Part shown: piece after piece, positions 8,732-16,598 of the stretch
Layout of the letters: every line of letters starts with the position of its first letter
How positions within the stretch are numbered: the stretch's first letter is position 1
DNA from: JAZDLC01 sp043802345
Lineage (GTDB): Bacteria > Planctomycetota > B15-G4 > JADJEK01
Reading direction: 5' to 3'
Assembly: GCA_043802345.1 (NCBI GenBank)
Contig: JAZDLC010000177.1
Coordinates: 1 to 31,321, forward strand
Length of the DNA stretch: 31,321 nucleotides
Translations under genes and position numbers: made by a program
The notes under the pieces: model-generated
Database searches by the model: none
What the model saw: only the letters and a program-made list of their open reading frames with translations
Told to the model about the DNA's origin: nothing

Positions 8732-9025
8732 ATGGCGGAACAAGACCCGTCCACAGATCGGGAGAGTCGTCTGGAGCCGCGCATTGCGGAGCTGCGGGAC
8801 GAAGTGCGGGGGCTCGGGGAGGAGATCCGACTGTTGCGCAAGGATCTCAGGGCGGCGGGCAACGTCCATCCGGCCCTGCTGTTTCTCTCGGTGGCGACTC
8901 TCGGCTTCGTGCTGGCGCTCTGCCTGAACTCCGGCTTCCACTGGCTGGTCTCCCTCGGACTCTCGCTGGCGGCGAGCCTGCTGGTGTTTTTTCTTTTCCG
9001 CAGAAAACAGAAGCCGGCTTCCTAG
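8732..9025 (+). CDS. Small membrane protein with N-terminal coiled coil
   Basis: A 97-residue protein from ATG 8732, preceded by AGAGG about 8 bases upstream. Residues 12-40 are charged with heptad-like hydrophobics (RIAELRDEVRGLGEEIRLL), suggesting a short coiled coil. Two adjacent hydrophobic segments follow (PALLFLSVATLGFVLALCL, then WLVSLGLSLAASLLVFFLF), ending in a basic tail RRKQKPAS. I recognise no family. It lies 115 bases before the antiporter operon in the same direction; whether it is cotranscribed cannot be decided from sequence. Coding is supported by composition and layout rather than homology. Confidence 0.65.
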   Translation: MAEQDPSTDRESRLEPRIAELRDEVRGLGEEIRLLRKDLRAAGNVHPALLFLSVATLGFVLALCLNSGFHWLVSLGLSLAASLLVFFLFRRKQKPAS

Positions 9026-9140
9026 GGATGTAACGCGCCTGTTTGTTTTGCTAACGTCTTCGCGTCCATTCCCGGAAGGCGATTCGGCGCGGAGACTTGG
9101 CCGGGGCAAGGACACGGTCGGCCGGCAGCTCGATGAGAGA

Positions 9141-9623
9141 ATGCCCGTGAGAATCCCCCTGGCTCTCCTGCTTTTCCTGGTGGGCGTTTGGCTGCTCTGG
9201 TCCGGCTACTTCGTGCCGCTGATCATCTCATTTGGCGTGGGCTCCGCGCTGCTGGTGGTCTGGCTGTGCGGGAGGCTGAAGATCTCCGACCAGGAGGGCG
9301 CGCCGCTCCATCTGCTGCCCCGGCTGGTGCTTTACATCCCCTGGTTGCTGCTGGAGATCGTCAAGGCGAACCTCGACGTGACGAAGAGGATTCTCCACCC
9401 GAAGCTGCCGATCTCACCGACCTTGTTCGAGGCCCCCTCGACCCAGAAGACCGATCTCGGCCGGGTGGTCTTCGCCAACTCGATCACTCTCACGCCGGGA
9501 ACGGTCTCGTACGGAGTTGAAGAGGGGAGGATCCTGGTTCATGCCATCGCGGAGGAGGTCAAGCAGGGTCTGCTCGACGGCGGGATGGACCGGCGGGTCA
9601 CGGAAGTGGAGCGCGGCGAGTGA
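9141..9623 (+). CDS. mrpE: Mrp-type cation/proton antiporter subunit E
   Basis: A 160-residue subunit of the inner-membrane Mrp (Mnh) antiporter. ATG 9141 gives the usual MrpE length; a TTG at 9048 would add 31 residues with no membrane character. Hydrophobic N-terminal segments (LALLLFLVGVWLLWSGYF, LIISFGVGSALLVVWLC, LVLYIPWLLLEIVKANLDVTKRI) are followed by the conserved cytoplasmic part with VFANSITLTPGTVS and an acidic tail. MrpE is an accessory subunit needed for normal assembly and activity in studied Mrp systems. It is the first gene of the operon and its TGA overlaps the next ATG (TGATG), suggesting translational coupling. Confidence 0.92.
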   Translation: MPVRIPLALLLFLVGVWLLWSGYFVPLIISFGVGSALLVVWLCGRLKISDQEGAPLHLLPRLVLYIPWLLLEIVKANLDVTKRILHPKLPISPTLFEAPSTQKTDLGRVVFANSITLTPGTVSYGVEEGRILVHAIAEEVKQGLLDGGMDRRVTEVERGE

Positions 9624-9907
9624 TGTTCGTCGTCTCCATGATCGCGATCCTGACGACCATGGCGCTGGCCTTGGCCCGCGCCCTGCGGGGCCCGGACGTG
9701 TTCAACATCATTCTCGGCGTCAACATGTTCGGCACGGCCACGGTGCTGTTCATCGCCGTGATCGGCTTCCTCACCGGCCGTCCGGAGTTTCTCGATCTGG
9801 CGCTCGTTTACGCCTTGATCAACTTCATCGGGATCATCGCCGTGCTGCGCTTCTCCAAGTTCGGCGGGCTGGGAGAGTCCGCCGAAGAGCAGGGGGCCGA
9901 GACCTGA
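9623..9907 (+). CDS. mrpF: Mrp-type cation/proton antiporter subunit F
   Basis: A 94-residue protein with three membrane segments matching MrpF/MnhF: an N-terminal hydrophobic helix, then the conserved ALRGPDVFNIILGVNMFGT stretch, and a last helix LALVYALINFIGIIAVLRF. The start at ATG 9623 overlaps the mrpE stop by one base; a GTG at 9620 would add one residue. The stop TGA overlaps the ATG of the next gene in the same TGATG arrangement. MrpF is a small structural subunit of the complex. The position between E and G is canonical. Confidence 0.92.
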   Translation: MFVVSMIAILTTMALALARALRGPDVFNIILGVNMFGTATVLFIAVIGFLTGRPEFLDLALVYALINFIGIIAVLRFSKFGGLGESAEEQGAET

Positions 9908-10254
9908 TGGACCTGTTGCTCGACGGTCTGAGTTGGGTCTGCCTGGTGACGGGGTCGTGCTTCTGCATCATCGGAGGCATCGGCCTCTTGCGGCTGCCCG
10001 ACTTCTACACGCGCATTCACGCGGGCGGCATCACCGACACCATGGGGGCCGGGCTGGTGATTCTGGGTCTGGCCCTTCAGGCCGGCCTCACGCTGATCTG
10101 CGTGAAGCTCCTGTTGATCCTGGGCTTTCTCTGGTTGGCGAGCGCCACCACGGCCCACGCGATGACCAAGGCGGCGCTGGCCTCCGGACTGAAGCCGCTC
10201 TTGCACGGCGCGGATCAGGAGGAACTGAAGGAGAGCGGGCCATCGAAGCTCTGA
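9907..10254 (+). CDS. mrpG: Mrp-type cation/proton antiporter subunit G
   Basis: A 115-residue protein with three hydrophobic segments and the MrpG/MnhG signature GGIGLLRLPDFYTRIHAGGITDTMGAGLV, seen here in pieces: RLPDFYTRIHA and TDTMGAGLVILGLAL. A later helix carries VKLLLILGFLWLASATTAHAM, also typical. The start ATG 9907 overlaps the mrpF TGA. The open frame extends upstream to 9517, but that part overlaps mrpE and mrpF and is not coding. The 3' end overlaps the following MrpA C-terminal gene, whose start is unusual. Confidence 0.92.
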   Translation: MDLLLDGLSWVCLVTGSCFCIIGGIGLLRLPDFYTRIHAGGITDTMGAGLVILGLALQAGLTLICVKLLLILGFLWLASATTAHAMTKAALASGLKPLLHGADQEELKESGPSKL

Positions 10255-10796
10255 TCAACGTAGTCCTTCTGGCGTTGCTGTTCGCGACGGCGTTCGGCGT
10301 GATCCGGCTGAAGAGCCTGTTCGCGGCGGTCATGCTGTTCGGGATCTACTCGTTGCTCTCGGCGGCCATCTTCACCTCGCTCGACGCGGTGGACGTGGCG
10401 TTTACCGAGGCGTCGGTGGGCGCGGGCATCTCGACCGTGCTGATGCTCGGGACGCTCTCTCTCACCGGGCGCTCCGAGAAGGCGAAAGATGGGGCCGGCC
10501 GGAAGCTGCTGGCCCTCGCGGTGGTGATGCTCACCGGAGCCGTTCTCTTTCATGCCACCTTCGACATGCCGCACTTCGGCGACCCCGGGGCGCCCATCCA
10601 CCGGCACCCGATCATCCATGAGTACATGAACGAGTCGTATGCCAAGTTCCACATCCCGAATGTGGTGACCTCGGTGCTGGCCAGCTACCGAGGGTACGAC
10701 ACCTTCGGTGAGACGACGGTCATCTTCACCGCGGGCGTCGCGGTCCTGATGCTGCTCGCTCACCGGCCCGGAACCCGCCAGAAGGACGTGCGGTGA
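10251..10796 (+). CDS. MrpA C-terminal part (MbhD/MbhE-like, DUF4040) as a separate gene
   Basis: A membrane protein of about 181 residues matching the MbhD (DUF4040) plus MbhE modules that form the C-terminal end of MrpA in Bacillus-type complexes. MbhD-like: LINVVLLALLFATAFGVIRLKSLFAAV in overlapping pieces, FGIYSLLSAAIF, DVAFTEASVGAGISTVLML. MbhE-like: SYRGYDTFGETTVIFTAG. No ATG, GTG or TTG occurs in frame at the expected start. CTG 10251 would overlap the mrpG stop by four bases (CTGA), mirroring the GTGA overlaps elsewhere in the operon. ATC 10242 would sit 8 bases after AAGGAG (10228-10233). TTG 10275 would cut into the first helix. The identity is firm; the start is uncertain. Confidence 0.88.
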   Translation: MINVVLLALLFATAFGVIRLKSLFAAVMLFGIYSLLSAAIFTSLDAVDVAFTEASVGAGISTVLMLGTLSLTGRSEKAKDGAGRKLLALAVVMLTGAVLFHATFDMPHFGDPGAPIHRHPIIHEYMNESYAKFHIPNVVTSVLASYRGYDTFGETTVIFTAGVAVLMLLAHRPGTRQKDVR

Positions 10797-11215
10797 TGCA
10801 GCAGCAAACCGTTCTGCGGGTTGGCGCCAAGATCCTGATTCCGTACATCCTGCTGTTCGCACTCTATGTTCAGTTCCACGGCGACTTCGGCCCGGGCGGC
10901 GGCTTCCAGGCGGGCGTGATCTTCGCCGCGGGCATCATCCTGTACGCGCTGATCTTCGGTCTGCGGGCCGCTCAGGCCGTTTTTCCGCCCTACCTGATCC
11001 GGATCCTGACCGCGCTCGGCGTGCTGATCTACGGCGGCGTGGGAGTGCTCTGCATGCTGAAAGGGGGGACCTTCCTCGACTACTCGGTGCTTTTGCACGA
11101 CCCGGTCCACGGCCAGGAACAGGGCATCATGTTCGTCGAGCTGGGCGTGGGGATCACCGTGACCGCCGTGATGGTTTCGCTGTTCTACTCCTTCGCCGGA
11201 AGGAAGGCCCTGTGA
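10796..11215 (+). CDS. mrpB: Mrp-type cation/proton antiporter subunit B
   Basis: A 139-residue protein with four membrane segments matching the MnhB/MrpB domain: ILIPYILLFALYVQFHG, then the hallmark GDFGPGGGFQAGVIFAAG, and a last part with FVELGVGITVTAVMV. ATG 10796 overlaps the preceding TGA (TGATG); a GTG at 10793 would add one residue. Its own stop overlaps the GTG start of mrpC by four bases. MrpB is an integral part of the antiporter core and corresponds to MbhF in archaeal hydrogenase complexes. Confidence 0.93.
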   Translation: MQQQTVLRVGAKILIPYILLFALYVQFHGDFGPGGGFQAGVIFAAGIILYALIFGLRAAQAVFPPYLIRILTALGVLIYGGVGVLCMLKGGTFLDYSVLLHDPVHGQEQGIMFVELGVGITVTAVMVSLFYSFAGRKAL

Positions 11216-11568
11216 GCGAGGTACTCGGGCTCTACAACTACTGGATCGTCATCGGACTGATGATGGCGGGTCTTTATGTGGTCATCTCCCGGGGGAACCT
11301 GGTGAAGAAGGTCATCGGCCTGAACCTGTTCCAGACGTCGGTCATCCTGTTCTACGTCAGCATGGGCAAGGTACGGGGCGGCACCGCGCCGATTCTGGCT
11401 GATGGGATCGAGGTCTATTCCAACCCGGTGCCGCACGTGCTGATGCTGACCGCCATCGTGGTGGGAGTGGCGACCACCGCCGTCGCGCTGGCGCTGGTGG
11501 TGCGCATCAAGGAAGCGTACGACTCCATCGAGGAGGACGAGATCCTCGCGCAGGATCCGCCATCGTGA
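11212..11568 (+). CDS. mrpC: Mrp-type cation/proton antiporter subunit C (NuoK-like)
   Basis: A 118-residue, three-helix protein of the MrpC/NuoK family: YNYWIVIGLMMAGLYVVIS, then KKVIGLNLFQTSVILFYVSMG, a loop with APILADG and NPVPHVLMLTAIVVGVATTA in the last helix. It starts with GTG inside the overlap GTGA at 11212-11215. In complex I and Mrp this subunit contributes to the membrane proton path. The stop overlaps the GTG of mrpD the same way (11565-11568). Confidence 0.94.
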   Translation: MSEVLGLYNYWIVIGLMMAGLYVVISRGNLVKKVIGLNLFQTSVILFYVSMGKVRGGTAPILADGIEVYSNPVPHVLMLTAIVVGVATTAVALALVVRIKEAYDSIEEDEILAQDPPS

Positions 11569-13046
11569 TCGAACAGAACCTTTCAGTCCTACCGATCGTG
11601 ATCCCGATCATGTGCGCTCCGCTGGCGGTGTTGCTCCACCGTCCGAAGTTTGTCTGGCCGTTGGCGCTGGCGGCTGCCTGGTCCACCTTCGGCGTCTGCT
11701 GCCTGATCCTGTCCAGGGTGCTCGCCGACGGAGTGATCACCTACTCCCTCGGGAACTGGGAGCCTCCGATCGGCATTGAATTCCGCATCGACATCCTGAA
11801 TGCCTATCTCCTGCCGCTGGTTTCCGGGATCGGCGCGGTGGTGATGACGTACGCTCCCAGGAGCCTGGCCGCGGAGGTGCCGGAGAGCCGTCACGGCTCC
11901 CTCTACGCCACCTATCTGTTGTGCCTCACGGGCCTCCTCGGAATGACCATCACCGGCGACGCGTTCAACGTGTTCGTCTTCCTCGAGATCTCCTCGCTCT
12001 CGATGTACGCCATGGTCAGCATGGGCCCGGACCGGCGGGCGCTGATGGCCGCGTTCCGCTACCTGGTGATGGGCACGCTGGGAGGGATGTTCTATCTGAT
12101 CGGCGTCGGCCTGCTGTACATGATGACCGGCACGCTCAACATGGCGGATCTGGCCGCGCGCCTGCCGGCGGTGGGGGAGAACCGGACGGTGCTGGCGGGG
12201 TTTGCCTTCCTGAGCGTCGGCCTGGGGCTGAAGATCGCGCTCTTCCCGCTCCATCTCTGGTTGCCGAACGCCTACGCCTACGCCCCCTCGGCTGTGACCT
12301 CGTTCCTGGCCGCCACGGCGACCAAGGTCTCGGTCTACATGGTGCTGCGGTTCCTGTTCACGATCATCGGCATCTCGGTGCTGTACGATCGCTTCCTGCT
12401 GGGCGACATCCTGCAGGCGTTGGGGTTGATCGGCATCTTCGTGGCTTCCACGGTGGCCATCTTCCAGACGAACGTGAAGCGGATGCTGGCCTACTCCAGC
12501 ATTGCGCAGATCGGCTACATTGTGCTGGGCATCAGCTTTGGTAGCGCCACTGGTCTCACCGGTTCCCTGGTGCATGTGTTCAATCACGCCCTGATGAAAG
12601 GCGGGTTGTTCATGGTCCTGGGGTGCATCGCCTTCAGGACCGGCACTGTCGATCTGGATGATCTCAAGGGCATGGGCCGGCGGATGCCGTGGACGATGAT
12701 GGCCTTCGTTCTCGGCGGACTGGGCATGATCGGCGTCCCGCTGACGGTCGGATTCGTGAGCAAGTGGTACCTGGTGCTGGCGGCGCTCGAGGACGGCAGC
12801 GCCTGGATCGCGGTCCTGCTGCTCCTCAGCTCCCTGCTGGCGGTGATCTACATCTGGCGCGTGGTGGAGGTGGCCTACTTCCAGCAGCCGCCAGAAGGCG
12901 AGTCCGGGCGGTGTGAGGCGCCCCTCGGTCTCCTGATCCCGACATGGGTGATGATCGGCGCCACGCTGTTCTTCGGCATCTATACCGACCTGACGGTGGG
13001 GGTCGCCCGGCGCGCGGCGGAGTACCTGCTGGGAGGTTCCTCGTGA
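11565..13046 (+). CDS. mrpD: Mrp-type antiporter subunit D (NuoN/NuoM-like)
   Basis: A 493-residue protein of about 14 membrane segments in the proton-translocating NADH-quinone oxidoreductase/Mrp family. It keeps the charged residues expected of a working subunit: Glu in VFVFLEISSLSMYAMVS, Lys in GLGLKIALFPLHLWLPNAYA, Lys in AATATKVSVYMVLRF, and the Lys/His region VKRMLAYSSIAQIGYIVLG followed by HVFNHALMKGGLFM. The start is GTG 11565 and the stop overlaps the next GTG (13043-13046). Nothing suggests truncation. Together with the MrpA N-terminal-like subunit it should form the ion-pumping core. Confidence 0.94.
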   Translation: MIEQNLSVLPIVIPIMCAPLAVLLHRPKFVWPLALAAAWSTFGVCCLILSRVLADGVITYSLGNWEPPIGIEFRIDILNAYLLPLVSGIGAVVMTYAPRSLAAEVPESRHGSLYATYLLCLTGLLGMTITGDAFNVFVFLEISSLSMYAMVSMGPDRRALMAAFRYLVMGTLGGMFYLIGVGLLYMMTGTLNMADLAARLPAVGENRTVLAGFAFLSVGLGLKIALFPLHLWLPNAYAYAPSAVTSFLAATATKVSVYMVLRFLFTIIGISVLYDRFLLGDILQALGLIGIFVASTVAIFQTNVKRMLAYSSIAQIGYIVLGISFGSATGLTGSLVHVFNHALMKGGLFMVLGCIAFRTGTVDLDDLKGMGRRMPWTMMAFVLGGLGMIGVPLTVGFVSKWYLVLAALEDGSAWIAVLLLLSSLLAVIYIWRVVEVAYFQQPPEGESGRCEAPLGLLIPTWVMIGATLFFGIYTDLTVGVARRAAEYLLGGSS

Positions 13047-14518
13047 ACCTGCTCCTGACGGCGCTGCTGGTGCCGGCCGCGGGGGCCGCCCTGATCGGTC
13101 TCCTCGGCCGCTGGCCAAACCTGCGCGAGGCGGTCACCCTGCTCACCTCCCTGATTCTGTTCGGGGTGGTGCTGTCGATCTACGGCGATTTCATGGATGC
13201 CGGCCGGCCCGCGTGCGTGCTGGCGGGCGTGTTGCCCCAGGTGAAGGGCGGACCCGCGCTGGAGCTGGCCCTCTCCGTGGAACCGCTGGGGATGCTGTTC
13301 GCCCTGGTCGCTTCTTGCCTCTGGATCGTGACCTCGTTCTACGCCATCGGCTACATGCGGGCCCATCACGAGCAGGACCAGACCCGGTTCTTCGCCTGCT
13401 TCGCCATCGCCATCTCCGCCACGATGGGGATCGCCTTCGCGAGGAACTTCTTCACCCTGTTTCTCTTCTACGAGGCGCTGACCTTCTCCACCTACCCGTT
13501 GGTGACCCACGCCCGGACCGACGCCGCCAGGAAGTCCGGCAGGGTCTACCTCGGGATCCTGGTCGGCACGTCGGTGGCATTCCTGCTGCTCGCCATGCTC
13601 TGGACCTGGTTCCTGACCGGCACGCTCGAGTTCACGCCGGGCGGAATCCTGGCGGGGAAGGTCGAGGGCTGGTTCGTTCCGGTGTTGCTGGCTCTCTTCA
13701 TGTTCGGGACCGGCAAGGCCGCGCTGATGCCGTTTCACCGCTGGCTTCCGGCCGCCATGGTGGCCCCCACCCCGGTGAGCGCCCTGTTGCATGCCGTGGC
13801 GGTGGTGAAGGCCGGCGTCTTCACGGTGATGAAGGTGTCGATCTACATCTTCGGGGTGGACTTCCTCGCCGAGACCGGCGCCAGCGAGTGGCTGATGTGG
13901 GCAGCCGCCACCACGATCCTGCTGGCTTCCCTGGTCGCGATGACGAAGGACAACCTGAAGGCCCGGCTGGCCTACTCGACCATCAGTCAGCTCTCTTACA
14001 TCGTGCTGGGAGCGGCGCTGGCCAATGATCTGGGGATCATCGGTGGCGGCATGCACATCGCCATGCACGCGGTCGGCAAGATCACTCTCTTCTTCTGCGC
14101 GGGCGCAATCATGGTGGCCCTGCACAAGACCGAGATCAGCACCATGGCCGGCATCGGCCGCAGAATGCCGGTCACCATGACGGCCTTCTTCATCGCTTCC
14201 GTGAGCATCATCGGCCTGCCTCCGTGCGGGGGCGCCTGGAGCAAGTGGTACCTGGCGCTGGGCGCCCTGGACGGTTCGCGGTACGTGCTGCTTTCGGTGC
14301 TGCTGATCAGCTCGCTGTTGAATGTCGCCTACCTGCTGCCGATTCCGATTCGGGCCTTCTTCTCGAAGCCGGCCGGAGGGGACGAGGGAGAGCAGGGCCT
14401 CAAGGAAGCGCCCCTCTTCTGCGTGGTGCCGCTGTCCGTGACGGCTCTGGGCTGTCTGGTTCTGTTCGTGTTCCCCGGACCGCTGTTCGAGCTGGTGCGG
14501 ATGCTGGTTCCCTCCTGA
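13043..14518 (+). CDS. Antiporter subunit resembling the MrpA N-terminal (NuoL-like) part
   Basis: A 491-residue polytopic protein starting at GTG 13043. It belongs to the same family as MrpD, but the central stretch PTPVSALLHAVAVVKAGVF is the NuoL/MrpA form of the motif. Conserved charges are present: Glu in TLFLFYEALTFSTYPLV, Lys in GTGKAALMPFHRWLP, Lys in VVKAGVF, and KARLAYSTISQLSYIVLG. It is much shorter than full MrpA (about 800 residues) because the C-terminal MbhD/E part is encoded separately at 10251-10796. I infer it fills the MrpA N-terminal position. Automatic annotation may call it a second subunit D. It is followed by a 10-base gap with GAGGT ahead of the next ATG. Confidence 0.88.
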   Translation: MNLLLTALLVPAAGAALIGLLGRWPNLREAVTLLTSLILFGVVLSIYGDFMDAGRPACVLAGVLPQVKGGPALELALSVEPLGMLFALVASCLWIVTSFYAIGYMRAHHEQDQTRFFACFAIAISATMGIAFARNFFTLFLFYEALTFSTYPLVTHARTDAARKSGRVYLGILVGTSVAFLLLAMLWTWFLTGTLEFTPGGILAGKVEGWFVPVLLALFMFGTGKAALMPFHRWLPAAMVAPTPVSALLHAVAVVKAGVFTVMKVSIYIFGVDFLAETGASEWLMWAAATTILLASLVAMTKDNLKARLAYSTISQLSYIVLGAALANDLGIIGGGMHIAMHAVGKITLFFCAGAIMVALHKTEISTMAGIGRRMPVTMTAFFIASVSIIGLPPCGGAWSKWYLALGALDGSRYVLLSVLLISSLLNVAYLLPIPIRAFFSKPAGGDEGEQGLKEAPLFCVVPLSVTALGCLVLFVFPGPLFELVRMLVPS

Positions 14519-14528
14519 GGTCGATGCG

Positions 14529-14777
14529 ATGACCGATCATCCGACAGGCTGGTTCGACAAGCCGCGCAACGTGACCCTCTTCCTGCGCGTGGTCTACGTG
14601 ATCTGCGGCCTCGCCCTGCTCCTGGAGTTGCTCATCCACAAGCACGGCGTTCCTCGCTTCGAAGGCTGGTTCAGCTTCTATCCGGTGTACGGATTCGTCG
14701 GCATCGTCGTGCTGGTGTTGCTGGCGATCCTCCTGCGGAAGCTGGTCATGCGGCCGGAAGACTACTATGACGCTTGA
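14529..14777 (+). CDS. Small two-helix membrane protein within the antiporter operon
   Basis: An 82-residue protein from ATG 14529, with GAGGT at 14517-14521 as ribosome-binding site. The N-terminal 15 residues are polar with aromatics (GWFDKPRN). Two membrane helices follow (RVVYVICGLALLLELLI and YPVYGFVGIVVLVLLAILL), separated by a loop HKHGVPRFEGWFSFYP, with an acidic C-terminus PEDYYDA. I recognise no named family. Its last 11 bases overlap the start of the third antiporter-like gene, so it is almost certainly translated with the complex and may be an accessory subunit tied to that extra module. Confidence 0.8.
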   Translation: MTDHPTGWFDKPRNVTLFLRVVYVICGLALLLELLIHKHGVPRFEGWFSFYPVYGFVGIVVLVLLAILLRKLVMRPEDYYDA

Positions 14778-16461
14778 GAGCATCCACCCGGCCTGCTTCT
14801 TCTTCGCGGGGGCGATCGGACTCGCCCTGGCGCCTTCCCGCCTGCGGGGGTGGATCGGTCTGGCGGCGCCCCTGATCAGCCTGCTCTGCCTGCTCTCGTT
14901 CGATGAGGGGGTCTTCTTCCGCTTCGAGCTGTTCGACTACACGCTGACCGGCATGCGGGTCGACCGGCTGAGCCTGCTGTTCGGCTACCTGTTCCACATC
15001 GCGGCGTTCATCGGTGTGGTCTACTCGCTGCACGTCAAGGACAGGGTCCAGCAGGTCTCGGCCCTGCTGTATGCCGGCAGTGCCCTGATCGCGGTCTTCG
15101 CGGGAGACCTGATCACCCTGTTCGTGGCCTGGGAGCTGCTCGCGATCACGTCGGCCTTCCTGATCTTCGCCCGGCGCACCGACGCCGCGATCCGATCCGG
15201 GATGCGCTACCTGATCTGGAATGTCCTCTCGGGCGTGATCCTGCTGGCGGGAGTGCTGATCTACTCCCACGAGACCGGCTCGATCGAGTTCGGCCGCATG
15301 AGCCTTGGTGGCGTGGGGACCTGGGCGATCTTCATCGCCTTCGGCATCAAGTGCGGCTTCCCGCTGTTCCACACCTGGCTGACCGACGCCTACCCGGCGG
15401 CCACGCCCACGGGCACGGTCTTCCTGAGCGCGTTCACGACCAAGACCGCGGTGTACGCCCTGGCCCGGGGCTTCCCGGGGACCGAGGAGTTGATCTACAT
15501 CGGCGCGGTGATGACCGCCTTCCCGATCTTCTACGCCGTGATCGAGAATGATCTGCGGCGGGTGCTCTCCTATTCGATGATCAACCAGATCGGGTTCATG
15601 GTGGTGGGAATCGGCATCGGCACGGAGCTGGCCCTGAACGGCGCGGTCTCCCATGCCTTCAACGATGTGATCTTCAAGGGGCTGCTGTTCATGTCGATGG
15701 GCGCGGTTCTGCACGTCACCGGGAAGGTCAAGGGATCGGAGCTCGGCGGGCTCTACAAGACGATGCCGAAGACGACGATCCTGTGTCTGGTGGGTGCGGC
15801 CTCGATCTCGGCGGTCCCGCTGTTTTCCGGTTTCGTGAGCAAATCGATGGTGATGGCAGCCGCGCTGGAGCAGGGTCACGACTGGCTCTGGCTGGTCCTG
15901 CTGTTCGCCTCGGCGGGCGTGCTGGAACATGCCGGCATCAAGATCCCGTACTTTGCCTTCTTCGCCCATGACTCCGGCATCCGGGCCAAGGAGCCTCCCC
16001 GGAACATGTTGATCGCCATGACGATCGCGGCCCTGCTGTGCATCTTCATCGGTTCGTTCCCCGGGGTTCTCTACTCCTTGCTCCCATACCCGGTGGACTA
16101 CATTCCGTACACGTTGACCCACTGCGTAACGCAGATCCAGTTGCTCTGCTTCGCGGGGCTCGGGGTGGTGGTTCTGATCCGCACCGGGATCTACCCGCCG
16201 GAAATGCGCTCGGTCAACCTGGACTTCGAGTGGGTCTATCGCCGCCTGGGGTACCGCACCGCGCGCTTCGTGGGGGGGGGCGGGGTGATGCTGTATCAGG
16301 CTGCCCTGATCCTGCCGAGAGCTCTCCTGGACGGCGGCATCTCGCTGGTCCGCAGGCACCTGGGGCCGGCGGGCCTCTTTGCCAGAACCCTTCCGATCGG
16401 GGTGAGCGCCCTGTTCGCAGCCCTGATGCTGGCACTCTTCCTGCTGGTCTACATCCTCTGA
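14767..16461 (+). CDS. Third NuoL/M/N-like antiporter subunit
   Basis: A 564-residue polytopic protein of the MrpD/NuoM family. ATG 14767 has GGAAG at about 14755-14759. It retains Glu in TLFVAWELLAITSAFL, Lys in AFGIKCGFPLFHTWLTDAYP, Lys in AFTTKTAVYALARG and the later LRRVLSYSMINQIGFMVVG with HAFNDVIFKGLLFM, so it looks competent for proton transfer rather than vestigial. Compared with the first two subunits it has a C-terminal extension of about 60 residues that includes a soluble stretch and a final helix. A run of nine G residues (16272-16280) falls at residues 502-505. Mrp complexes usually have only two such subunits (MrpA and MrpD), so this is an addition. The operon ends here. Confidence 0.9.
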   Translation: MTLESIHPACFFFAGAIGLALAPSRLRGWIGLAAPLISLLCLLSFDEGVFFRFELFDYTLTGMRVDRLSLLFGYLFHIAAFIGVVYSLHVKDRVQQVSALLYAGSALIAVFAGDLITLFVAWELLAITSAFLIFARRTDAAIRSGMRYLIWNVLSGVILLAGVLIYSHETGSIEFGRMSLGGVGTWAIFIAFGIKCGFPLFHTWLTDAYPAATPTGTVFLSAFTTKTAVYALARGFPGTEELIYIGAVMTAFPIFYAVIENDLRRVLSYSMINQIGFMVVGIGIGTELALNGAVSHAFNDVIFKGLLFMSMGAVLHVTGKVKGSELGGLYKTMPKTTILCLVGAASISAVPLFSGFVSKSMVMAAALEQGHDWLWLVLLFASAGVLEHAGIKIPYFAFFAHDSGIRAKEPPRNMLIAMTIAALLCIFIGSFPGVLYSLLPYPVDYIPYTLTHCVTQIQLLCFAGLGVVVLIRTGIYPPEMRSVNLDFEWVYRRLGYRTARFVGGGGVMLYQAALILPRALLDGGISLVRRHLGPAGLFARTLPIGVSALFAALMLALFLLVYIL

Positions 16462-16598
16462 CCCGGACGGTCTCCGAGGTGCGTCTCAACTTGGTCCGGT
16501 CCCGGGTCGATAATCCTCGTTGGTGCCGTGGAGACGACTCAGACGGACCAGCAGAACCACCCGGGCGAACCACCCGGGCGCCCGAGGAAAGACACCAC

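Noticed and set aside
11589..16359. Long open frames on the minus strand opposite the antiporter genes (about 380-540 codons), and similar ones opposite 2182-3657, 5854-7338 and 25238-26908
   Set aside because: They mirror GC-rich genes, are rich in Arg, Gln, His, Asp and Pro, lack domains and have no ribosome-binding sites; the plus-strand frames hold clear protein families.
9141..16461. A membrane-bound hydrogenase or complex I operon
   Set aside because: No NiFe hydrogenase, NuoB/C/D/H/I-like or iron-sulfur subunits are encoded; only Mrp-type membrane subunits occur.
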